A DNA stretch of 34,517 nt from Streptomyces sp. SPB074. GTDB taxonomy: Bacteria > Actinomycetota > Actinomycetes > Streptomycetales > Streptomycetaceae. Position numbers and translations under genes: made by a program. The stretch lies in assembly GCF_000154905.1 (NCBI RefSeq), contig NZ_GG770539.1:363165-397681 (forward strand), given 5' to 3'. Positions 17,115 to 23,353 of the stretch are shown here, one piece after another. Under the pieces are notes generated by a model. That model was not told where the DNA came from and did no database searches. It saw only the letters and a list, made by a program, of their open reading frames with translations. Each line of letters begins with the position of its first letter. Positions within the stretch are counted from its first letter, which is position 1.

Positions 17115-17143
17115 CTATATAGTTGGACGTCCTAGTAAATCCA
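17115..17143 (-). promoter_or_regulatory. Candidate mmsA operon promoter with GGACGTCC operator
   Basis: An AT-rich island holds CTATATAG (17115-17122) directly beside the imperfect palindrome TAGTTGGACGTCCTAGTA (17120-17137), whose core GGACGTCC is perfect. Read on the minus strand, TATATA (17116-17121) could be a -10, with a weak TGGATT (17138-17143) as -35, so the palindrome would fill the spacer, a classic repressor position. The direction fits the mmsA operon, because on the plus strand it would transcribe into the end of a convergent gene. The binding protein is unknown. Confidence 0.4.
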
Positions 17144-17189
17144 GCCTCCGCGCTAGAGAGCCGATGAACCCGCAGCTCGGAGGGGGTGC

Positions 17190-17206
17190 GCTGACAGGAG
17201 GTCAGC
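17190..17206 (-). terminator. Small hairpin overlapping the lacI-type stop codon
   Basis: GCTGAC (17190-17195) and GTCAGC (17201-17206) form a 6-bp stem with a 5-base loop that includes the stop codon of the LacI-family gene. It is short for a terminator, and nothing stronger is visible downstream. Confidence 0.25.
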
Positions 17207-18251
17207 CCAGGGGGCGGGGCGGCGGGGCCGTGGAGCCGCGCGGGACGAGGCTCGGGACCTGCGCGGCGTGCGAGACGGCGTCGCGCCGGAGGATGACGTC
17301 GAAGAGGGTCTCGGTGACGTCGGCGCCGAAGGAGAAGACGTCGTGCCGCATCGCCGAGAGCATGGGCCTGGTGAGCTGGCAGAGCTGGGAGTCGTCCCAG
17401 GCGAGCAGCGAGAGGTCGTGCGGGACGGAGAGCCCGAACTCGGCGGCGACCCCGAGCGCGGTGACGGCCATGAGGTCGTTGTCGAAGATGATCGCGGTGG
17501 GCCGCTCGGCGGCCAGCAGCAGCGTGCGGCAGGCGCGGCTGCCCTGGTCGGCGGAGAAGTCCGCGACGACGGTGCGCGCGGTCAGGCCCAGTTCCTCGGT
17601 GGTGCGGGTGAAGGTCTCCGTGCGGATGGCGCTGTGGCCGAGTTCGGCGGGACCGCTCACGCGGGCGATGTGCCGGTGCCCGAGCGCGGCCAGGTACCGC
17701 ACCGCCTCCTCGGTCGCCACCGCGTCGTCGGTCCACACGGCGGGGAAGGGACCGGCCAGCGAGGGGTGGCCGACCACGACGGCGGGCAGGCCGATGGCGG
17801 AGAGGGCGGGGACACGGGGATCGTCCACGCGCAGGTCGACGAGGATGCCGCCGCTGACGCGGTTGCCCTGCCACCACTCGCGGTGCACCTCGATCTCCTC
17901 CTCGGGTTCGGCGAGGCGCAGCAGGAGCGAGCAGGAGTGGCGGGTGAGGACGCTCTCTATGCCGGAGATGAACTCCATGTAGAACGGTTCCAGGCCGAGC
18001 ATCCGGGCGGGCCTGGCGATGACGAGGCCGACGGTGTGCGGCGCCTGGCCCGAGAGGGACTGCGCGGCCTGGTTCGGGCTCCAGCCGAGGTCGCGGGCGG
18101 CCTGGAGGATGCGTTCCCGCGTCTTCGCCGAGACGCCCGGCTTGTCGTGCACCGCGAGGGTCACGGCGGAGGGTGAGACTCCGGCGAGCCGGGCGACGTC
18201 CTTGATCGTGACCTTGTGCCCGCCGCGCGGTGCGCCTGCCGTCCGAACCAC
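17202..18251 (-). CDS. LacI-family transcriptional regulator of the mannan locus
   Basis: A repressor of about 349 residues. The N-terminal helix-turn-helix reads VTIKDVARLAGVSPSAVTLA, followed by the hinge region and a periplasmic-binding-protein-like effector domain (about residues 70-335) with PTAIIFDNDLMAVTALGVAA, a typical LacI segment. I chose the GTG at 18251, giving 13 residues before the helix-turn-helix as is usual. An open frame continues to 18482, but that would add a Pro/Gly/Arg-rich extension of 77 residues atypical for LacI proteins; no start has a strong ribosome-binding site. The gene follows GH30 on the same strand and probably senses a manno- or gluco-oligosaccharide, repressing both arms of the locus. 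The effector is inference. Confidence 0.85.
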   Translation of the reverse strand: MVRTAGAPRGGHKVTIKDVARLAGVSPSAVTLAVHDKPGVSAKTRERILQAARDLGWSPNQAAQSLSGQAPHTVGLVIARPARMLGLEPFYMEFISGIESVLTRHSCSLLLRLAEPEEEIEVHREWWQGNRVSGGILVDLRVDDPRVPALSAIGLPAVVVGHPSLAGPFPAVWTDDAVATEEAVRYLAALGHRHIARVSGPAELGHSAIRTETFTRTTEELGLTARTVVADFSADQGSRACRTLLLAAERPTAIIFDNDLMAVTALGVAAEFGLSVPHDLSLLAWDDSQLCQLTRPMLSAMRHDVFSFGADVTETLFDVILRRDAVSHAAQVPSLVPRGSTAPPPRPLG

Positions 18252-18458
18252 CTGTGCGTCCGCCTTCGTCTCGTGGTGCCGCGCTCCCGCGCCGCGTGTC
18301 CTCGTACCGCGCCCGTCGTACCGGCCCCCGGACCGCGCCCCGCCGTCCCCGTCGCGTTGGTGCTTCGTCGCGATGGGGACGGCGGTGGGCTGGAGCGCGC
18401 GAGTTCCGGGCGGTTCGGCGCGAGCCCCGGGCGGGGCAAGCACGATGACGGGTCGGTT

Positions 18459-18472
18459 CATCGTAGACGATG
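18459..18472. promoter_or_regulatory. Inverted repeat CATCG-TAGA-CGATG upstream of the LacI-type gene
   Basis: A 5-4-5 inverted repeat lies in the 289-base stretch between the end of the GH30 gene and the chosen start of the regulator gene. It could be an autoregulatory operator or simply a small hairpin. Apart from this the stretch shows no clear terminator or promoter. Confidence 0.25.
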
Positions 18473-18540
18473 CGCCCTTCACGCATCGGTTGCTGGAACG
18501 ATCTACCGCCCCGTGCTGGACGGTGCCCGGTGGAGGCGGA

Positions 18541-20028
18541 TCACCATGTGTAGGTGACGGTGGCGCCGGGCGCGACGGTCGTGGTCCGGCGGACTCCGGG
18601 CGCGGTGAGCGTGGCGGTGCGCGGGTTCTTGGGGTCGGGGTTGAGGACGACGAGGGCGGTGCTGCCGTCCGGGTTGCGGAAGGCCGTCGCCTGGAGGGGG
18701 CTGGTGTCGCCCTCGGCCGGCAGGACGCTCGCGGCGATCCGGGTGGCGCCGGGGCGGGTGAAGCGGGAGAAGTGGGCGAGCGTGTAGTAGTGCGTGGTGC
18801 GGGTGACGGCGGCGGTCGTGGAGTCGATGGTGACGGCGCCGTCGCAGCCGGTGCAGCCTCCGGTGTGCGGGCCGTGCTTCTCGTCGAGCGCGAGGTTCCA
18901 GAAGACCATGCTGCGCGCCCAGTTGTTCATGGCGCCGATGGTGCGGCTCGCTCCGCCACCGCTGCACTCGGTCTCGAAGACGTCCTTGTCGGGGAAGGAC
19001 GCCTTGAGCGCGGACTGGGCGCGGGGGTCGCCGTAGTAGCAGTGGTAGGCGGTGCCCGCGATCCACCGGGCGGCGCGGGTGCTGAGGAGGTCGTAGGGGT
19101 AGTCGGGCTCGGGGTCCTCGCCGATGCCGGTGTGGGCCTTGGCGTCGAAGGGGTGCTCGGCCCAGTTGTGGTCGAAGCCGAGGATCTTGGTGCGCAGCCC
19201 GGCGGCGCGCAGCGCGGGGCCGAGCCGTTCGATGACCTGGGCCTCCTGGGCGACCGGCAGGTCCGTGCCGGGGTAGTCGGCGCGAAGGAGGGCCTGGGGC
19301 TCGTTCTGGACGGTGAGGTAGTCGACGGGGACGCCGGCCTTCTCGTACCCCTGGACGAACTTGACGAGGTAGCGGGCGTAGGCGTCGTAGACGGCGGGTT
19401 TGTCGATGAGCTTGCCGTCGATCATCGAGCCCTCCGTCTTCATCCAGGACGGCGGGCTCCAGGGGCTCGCGATGACGGTGAGGCGGGGGTTGAGCGCCTT
19501 GGCCTCGCGGAGCAGCGGCAGGATCTGGTGGGTGTCGTGGTCGAGCGAGAAGTGCCGCAGGCCGTAGTCCGTCCGCCCGGCGGGGACCTCGTCGAAGCTG
19601 TATCCCTTGGTCGCGAAGTCGGACGCGCCGATGGGCTGGCGCAGGGTGCTGAGGCCGATGCCCTCGGTGGGGCTGAACAACTGCCGCATGAGCGCGGAGC
19701 GTTCGCTCTTCTTCATGCGGTACAGGACGGAGGCGGAGGAGTCGGTGAGGGAGGCGCCGAAACCGGTGAGCTTCTGGAAGCGCAGACCCGGGTTCACCCT
19801 CACGGTGGTGTCCGCCGGGCCGGTGGCGGTGGTCAGGGGCACGGGGGCTTCGAGACGTGCGCCGGTGGTGGTGGCGTCGGTGGCCCACTGCCGTACGGAG
19901 GGCCGGTGTGGTCCGGCGGGCTCGGCGACGGCGCCGTGCGTGGTCGTGAGGACGGCGAGCAGGGCGCCGCCCGCGGCGAGTGCGGTGAGTGCCCGGCGGC
20001 GGCGCCGGGAAGGGGTCGGTGCGGTCAT
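18541..20028 (-). CDS. Secreted GH30 glycoside hydrolase
   Basis: A 495-residue secreted glycosidase of family GH30. The N-terminus has an RRRRR cluster and a hydrophobic helix, a possible Tat or Sec signal peptide. The (beta/alpha)8 domain contains KLTGFGASLTDSSA, PWSPPSWMKT, the acid/base TVQNEP (Glu243) and the nucleophile in FETECSGG (Glu354). A C-terminal beta-sandwich runs to the end (about residues 420-495). GH30 includes glucosylceramidases, beta-1,6-glucanases and xylanases; motifs place it nearer the glucosylceramidase/beta-1,6-glucanase side but do not settle the substrate. The ATG at 20028 has GGAG five bases upstream. It starts 30 bases after the GH26 mannanase stop, so the two are probably co-transcribed. 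Confidence 0.88.
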   Translation of the reverse strand: MTAPTPSRRRRRALTALAAGGALLAVLTTTHGAVAEPAGPHRPSVRQWATDATTTGARLEAPVPLTTATGPADTTVRVNPGLRFQKLTGFGASLTDSSASVLYRMKKSERSALMRQLFSPTEGIGLSTLRQPIGASDFATKGYSFDEVPAGRTDYGLRHFSLDHDTHQILPLLREAKALNPRLTVIASPWSPPSWMKTEGSMIDGKLIDKPAVYDAYARYLVKFVQGYEKAGVPVDYLTVQNEPQALLRADYPGTDLPVAQEAQVIERLGPALRAAGLRTKILGFDHNWAEHPFDAKAHTGIGEDPEPDYPYDLLSTRAARWIAGTAYHCYYGDPRAQSALKASFPDKDVFETECSGGGASRTIGAMNNWARSMVFWNLALDEKHGPHTGGCTGCDGAVTIDSTTAAVTRTTHYYTLAHFSRFTRPGATRIAASVLPAEGDTSPLQATAFRNPDGSTALVVLNPDPKNPRTATLTAPGVRRTTTVAPGATVTYTW

Positions 20029-20058
20029 CGTGGCTCCGGTGGGGTGGCGGGGCGGGGG

Positions 20059-21486
20059 TCAGGCCGGGAGGTGCCAGGTCTGCCAGGGGTTGGTGTTGCG
20101 GTCCCAGATCTGGAGGCGCGTCCCGTCCACCGTGCTGCCGCCGGGCGCGTCCAGGTACCGGCCCGACTGCGGGTTCCTCAGGTGTCCGTCGGATTCAGCG
20201 ACCCACCGCTGGGCACCGGAGCCGTTGCACTCCCACAGCTGGAGCTTCGTCCCGTTCGCCGTGCCCTGGCCGGTCACGTCCAGGCACTTCCCCAGCGCGC
20301 GCAGACTCCCGTCCGCAGCCACGGTCCACTTCTGCGCGCCGCTCCCGTTGCACCCGTGGAGCTGCACCGCCGTCCCGTTCGCCGTACCCGAACCGGCCAC
20401 GTCCACGCACTTCCCGCCCACCCCGGTGAGCGGCCCGGAGGGGGTCGCGGGCGGGTTCGTACCGCCCGGGGGGAGCGTGAACTGGCCCTGGCTCAGGACG
20501 CGGGAGTTGTTGAAGGTGGACTGGAGGCCGGAGGCGGAGTTCGCGGTCGTGAGGTACTCCGACCAGATCATGAACCAGGCCCACCGGGGCTGCGCGGCGA
20601 GCTGCGCGGGGGTCGGGACGGTGCCGACCTCGGCGAGGGCGACGGGCTTGCCGTGCGCGGTGTTCAGCATCGCCTGGTACCAGTCGCCGGTGGGGTAGCC
20701 CTTGACCCACGGGTCGAGGCTCGCGACGTCCACGGCGTCGTCCCCGGGGTAGAAGTTCCCCACTCCCCCCGAGCCGCCGTTCGCGGCGGTGTCCTTGACG
20801 TTCCACACCCACAGGAGGTTGTCGAGGCCCTTCGACTCCAGGTAGTCGTGCGTGATCCGGAAGAGCCGCGCGCTCCCGTTCGCGCCGGGACGGCCGCCCC
20901 ACCAGGCCCAGCCCTCGTTCATCTCGTGGAGCGGCCGGAAGAGGACGGGGACGCCCGCGTCCCTGAGCTGGGTGAGGTAGGGGACGGCGGTGTCGAGCTT
21001 CGCCTTGAACGCCTTGTTGAGCGCGCTGTTGTCGGTGGTGAGCTGCTGCCACTCGGAGTCGGAGAGGCGGCTGCCGTTGATGCCCCCCTCGAACTCGCAC
21101 GTGACGACGTCGGGACGGCACATGTGCCAGGTCAGGCTGACGAGGGAGCCGTTGGCCCACTCGGTCCTCGCCTGGTTCACGAGTGCCTGGCGCTGAGCGA
21201 CGTCGTCGGCGCGGAAGCCGAGTTCGCCGCCCCACAGCCCGGGCCACTTCCCGGTGAGGTCGTGGGCCTGGGCGGTGTAGCGGGAGGGGTCGGCGAGCGG
21301 TTCCTTGTTGTGGACGCCGCTCACGACGTGGGAGCCGCTGATCTCCTGGAGGTAGGAGAGCACGGCGTCCGGGGTCGAGGGGCCGGTCGCCGCCGCCGGT
21401 GACGGGGACAGGCCCAGCCAGGCGACGGCGGCCAGCGGGACGGTGAGGAGCGCGGCGAGGCGACTGCCGCGGGTGCGGGATCTCAT
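20059..21486 (-). CDS. Secreted GH26 beta-mannanase with C-terminal CBM13 lectin domain
   Basis: A 475-residue secreted endo-beta-1,4-mannanase. A Sec signal peptide (about residues 1-33, ending PAAA) is followed by the GH26 catalytic domain (about 36-345). The acid/base Glu188 lies in FRPLHEMNEGWAWWGG and the nucleophile Glu286 in VALAEVGTVP. A Pro/Gly linker (NPPATPSG) leads to a ricin-type CBM13 trefoil (about 355-475) with three repeats, marked GKCVDVAG, GKCLDVTG and GRYLDAPG, each ending in a QKW/QRW/QTW-type motif. The last 230 bases before the final HLPA residues are identical to DNA in the divergent esterase gene, an inverted repeat. The ATG at 21486 has GAGAGGA upstream and a good promoter precedes it. 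Beta-mannan or glucomannan is the probable substrate. Confidence 0.93.
   Translation of the reverse strand: MRSRTRGSRLAALLTVPLAAVAWLGLSPSPAAATGPSTPDAVLSYLQEISGSHVVSGVHNKEPLADPSRYTAQAHDLTGKWPGLWGGELGFRADDVAQRQALVNQARTEWANGSLVSLTWHMCRPDVVTCEFEGGINGSRLSDSEWQQLTTDNSALNKAFKAKLDTAVPYLTQLRDAGVPVLFRPLHEMNEGWAWWGGRPGANGSARLFRITHDYLESKGLDNLLWVWNVKDTAANGGSGGVGNFYPGDDAVDVASLDPWVKGYPTGDWYQAMLNTAHGKPVALAEVGTVPTPAQLAAQPRWAWFMIWSEYLTTANSASGLQSTFNNSRVLSQGQFTLPPGGTNPPATPSGPLTGVGGKCVDVAGSGTANGTAVQLHGCNGSGAQKWTVAADGSLRALGKCLDVTGQGTANGTKLQLWECNGSGAQRWVAESDGHLRNPQSGRYLDAPGGSTVDGTRLQIWDRNTNPWQTWHLPA
20074..20303 (-). repeat. Left copy of 230-bp perfect inverted repeat (CBM13 coding)
   Basis: I aligned this stretch base by base with 21992-22221 on the opposite strand and found no difference over 230 bp. 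It encodes the second and third CBM13 repeats of the mannanase. Identity stops abruptly at both ends (first mismatches at 20073 and 20304), after which the inner flank falls to clearly lower similarity. Confidence 0.97.
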
Positions 21487-21603
21487 GGGTGTGTCCTCTC
21501 GGGACGCGTGGGGGTGAGGAGACGCGCCGGGACCGGCGAGAACGGTCCGCGGGTGAGTCGCGTCCCCGGCCGGGGGCCGGGCGGGGGCCGACGCGTCGCC
21601 AGG

Positions 21604-21633
21604 AAGCTAGGACGCCGCCTGAGGGGGTGTCAA
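21604..21633 (-). promoter_or_regulatory. Promoter of the GH26-GH30 transcription unit
   Basis: On the minus strand a perfect TTGACA (21628-21633) is followed after 18 bases by TAGCTT (21604-21609), a good match to vegetative sigma (HrdB-type) promoters. It lies 118 bp upstream of the mannanase start and points toward it. An AT-rich run (21648-21660) sits just upstream. Confidence 0.6.
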
Positions 21634-21692
21634 TGGATCGGACGCAGAATAAATAAAACGTGCGAGTGACGGTTTCCAGGGCTTTGCAGCGC

Positions 21693-21719
21693 ACCGTTTG
21701 AATGCTTCTCTCGAACGGT
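21693..21719. promoter_or_regulatory. Candidate LacI-type operator between mannanase and esterase
   Basis: ACCGTT (21693-21698) and AACGGT (21714-21719) are inverted arms around a 15-base spacer, and ACGGTTT occurs again at 21669-21675. The right arm is part of GAACGGTAC, which resembles GAACAGTAC upstream of the binding-protein gene at 23153. Located between the divergent genes, it could control both. The assignment to the local LacI protein is inference. Confidence 0.35.
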
Positions 21720-21768
21720 ACATGCACGGCTGCACCTCCCTCTGCCCCTGATCCGAAAGGACTTCCCC

Positions 21769-23133
21769 ATGCGCCGCATACGGTTCCTCGCGACGGCCTG
21801 CACGGCCTTCGCCCTGCTCACGGCGGGACTCGCCACCGCCGCCCCCGCCTCCGCCTCCGGGTCCCTCACGGGGGCCGGCGGGAAGTGCGTGGACGTGGCG
21901 GGCTCGGGTACGGCGAACGGGACGGCGGTGCAGCTCTACGGCTGCAACGGCACCGCCGCGCAGAAGTGGACGACGAACGAGGACGGCACCTTGCGCGCGC
22001 TGGGGAAGTGCCTGGACGTGACCGGCCAGGGCACGGCGAACGGGACGAAGCTCCAGCTGTGGGAGTGCAACGGCTCCGGTGCCCAGCGGTGGGTCGCTGA
22101 ATCCGACGGACACCTGAGGAACCCGCAGTCGGGCCGGTACCTGGACGCGCCCGGCGGCAGCACGGTGGACGGGACGCGCCTCCAGATCTGGGACCGCAAC
22201 ACCAACCCCTGGCAGACCTGGAAACTTCCCAGCGACGGCACCACTCCCCCACCCGGCGCCTGCACCCCCGCGCTCGCCCCCGGGCAGTACAACACCCCGG
22301 TGAGCTACGGCGGCACGACGTACCAGGTGCTCGTCCACATCCCGGCGCGGAGCGCGGGCACCCGGCTCCCGCTCGTCCTCGACCTGCACGGCAGCCAGTC
22401 CACCGGGGCGGGCCAGCTCGCCTACAGCGACCTGGCGCCCACCGCCGACGCGAAGGGCTTCGCCGTCGCCGCGCCCACCGGCGCCGTACCGAGCGGCAGC
22501 GGTTACATCTGGAACGTGCCCGGGGTCACCCCCTCCGGCACCCGCGACGACGTGGGCTTCCTGCGGCAGGTCATCGACACGCTCACCGAGCGGGCCTGCC
22601 TCGACCCGGGGCGCGTCTACGCGACGGGGTACTCCGGCGGGGGCCGGATGACGTCCGCGCTCGGCTGCGCGCTCGCCGACCGGATCGCCGCCATCGCGCC
22701 GGTCGCCGGGCTCCGCGCCGGCCGGCCCGACCCGGCGGACCGCGGCCGTCCGCTCCCCTCCTCCTGCGCGCCCTCGCGCCCGGTCCCCGTGATCGCCTTC
22801 CACGGCGAGCAGGACGCGACCAACCCGTACCGGGGCGGTGGTGACAGCGGCGCCTGGGCCTATTCCGTGCCGGTCGCCCGCGCACGGTGGGCGGAGCTGA
22901 ACGGCTGCGGGAACGCCCCGGCGGAGACGCAGGTCAGCACCCACGTCCGGCGTACCGCGCAGGGCGGCTGCGCGGGCGGCGCCGACGTCGTGCTCTACAC
23001 CGTCTCCGACGGCGGGCACACCTGGCCCGGCTCCCCCGTGGACAACGGCAACGGCAAGGTCACGCACGAGATCAGCGCCAACGACCTCATGTGGGAGTTC
23101 TTCCGCGGCCACCCGCTCCCCGGCGCCTCCTGA
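21769..23133 (+). CDS. Secreted CBM13-esterase (PHB depolymerase-like alpha/beta hydrolase)
   Basis: A 454-residue secreted protein with reversed domain order: Sec signal peptide (1-30, ending ASASG), CBM13 trefoil (about 31-155), Pro-rich linker, then a catalytic domain of the LpqC/PHB-depolymerase-like CE1-type family (about 165-450). The triad is visible as Ser289 in GYSGGG, Asp349 in HGEQDATNP and His417 in GGHTWPG. The domain starts LVHIPARSAGTRLPLVLDLHG, typical of this family, which includes acetyl-xylan and feruloyl esterases. A role in deacetylating or de-esterifying mannan is inferred from context. GAAAGGA at 21755-21761 precedes the ATG. Its CBM13 shares 230 identical bases with the divergent mannanase, so both enzymes should bind the same glycan. 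Confidence 0.9.
   Translation: MRRIRFLATACTAFALLTAGLATAAPASASGSLTGAGGKCVDVAGSGTANGTAVQLYGCNGTAAQKWTTNEDGTLRALGKCLDVTGQGTANGTKLQLWECNGSGAQRWVAESDGHLRNPQSGRYLDAPGGSTVDGTRLQIWDRNTNPWQTWKLPSDGTTPPPGACTPALAPGQYNTPVSYGGTTYQVLVHIPARSAGTRLPLVLDLHGSQSTGAGQLAYSDLAPTADAKGFAVAAPTGAVPSGSGYIWNVPGVTPSGTRDDVGFLRQVIDTLTERACLDPGRVYATGYSGGGRMTSALGCALADRIAAIAPVAGLRAGRPDPADRGRPLPSSCAPSRPVPVIAFHGEQDATNPYRGGGDSGAWAYSVPVARARWAELNGCGNAPAETQVSTHVRRTAQGGCAGGADVVLYTVSDGGHTWPGSPVDNGNGKVTHEISANDLMWEFFRGHPLPGAS
21992..22221 (+). repeat. Right copy of 230-bp perfect inverted repeat (CBM13 coding)
   Basis: Identical to the reverse complement of 20074-20303. It encodes residues about 75-151 of the esterase, in the same reading frame of the repeat as the mannanase copy. 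The bases before it (about 21880-21991) also align with the mannanase gene but with scattered differences, so the two halves of the same domain have different divergence. Confidence 0.97.
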
Positions 23134-23152
23134 ACAAGCTCGCCACTCAAAC

Positions 23153-23224
23153 GAACAGTACCGGTAACTTGCAGCTCAGCAGGGCTTGTTGCCGATCTGT
23201 ATCCTGATGGAACTAAACCGTTCT
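23153..23224 (+). promoter_or_regulatory. Candidate operators upstream of the sugar-binding protein gene
   Basis: The 220-base gap after the esterase is AT-richer than its surroundings. It holds GAACAGTAC (23153-23161) running into the palindrome TACCGGTA, and the inverted repeat GAAC-TAAACC-GTTC (23210-23223), which includes AAACCGTTCT. These share the ACCGTT/GAACnGT words with the mannanase-esterase intergenic region. No convincing -35/-10 pair is visible and no terminator follows the esterase gene. Confidence 0.35.
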
Positions 23225-23353
23225 ATGGACACCGTCCCGTGTTGCCTCTACGTTGAGCAGCCGTCAGCCGCTTCGCCCCGAGGACGCGACCTCCGTCGCC
23301 GCGCGGGCCGCAGTGCGGCGCTTTCCCCATCTCGTCAGGGAGTTGAAGAGGCC

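Larger units (their letters stand above)
16640..17201. other. 562-base noncoding leader region upstream of mmsA
   Basis: This gap separates mmsA from the end of the LacI-family gene, both on the minus strand. It is GC-rich except for an AT-rich patch around 17110-17145 that holds a palindrome and a candidate minus-strand promoter. A 24-codon possible leader ORF lies at 16812-16886. If transcription starts near 17108, the mmsA mRNA would have a leader of about 470 nucleotides. On the plus strand an open frame at 16916-17122 encodes an Arg/Pro/Gly-rich peptide that looks non-coding. Confidence 0.5.

Noticed and set aside
14012..17122. Long open frame on the plus strand opposite the valine operon
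   Set aside because: Its translation is Gly/Ala/Val/Glu/Arg-rich low-complexity sequence with no family motifs, the usual antisense shadow of high-GC coding DNA; the minus strand carries unmistakable enzymes.
16916..17122. Small plus-strand frame starting MSNADKTDNADRPTTG
   Set aside because: It becomes Arg/Pro/Gly-rich, lacks a convincing ribosome-binding site and overlaps the candidate mmsA promoter; I see no family resemblance.
18252..18482. N-terminal extension of the LacI-family protein starting at GTG 18482
   Set aside because: It would add 77 Pro/Gly/Arg-rich residues before the helix-turn-helix, atypical for LacI proteins, and includes the inverted repeat at 18459-18472.
18019..21402. 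A 1127-codon plus-strand frame opposite GH30 and GH26
   Set aside because: It spans two unrelated minus-strand genes and an intergenic gap, with no motif; apparent internal repeats simply reflect the CBM13 repeats on the other strand.
20074..22221. Inverted repeats as the ends of an insertion sequence or composite transposon
   Set aside because: There is no transposase between them, no target-site duplication that I can see, and each copy is in-frame coding sequence of a CBM13 domain.
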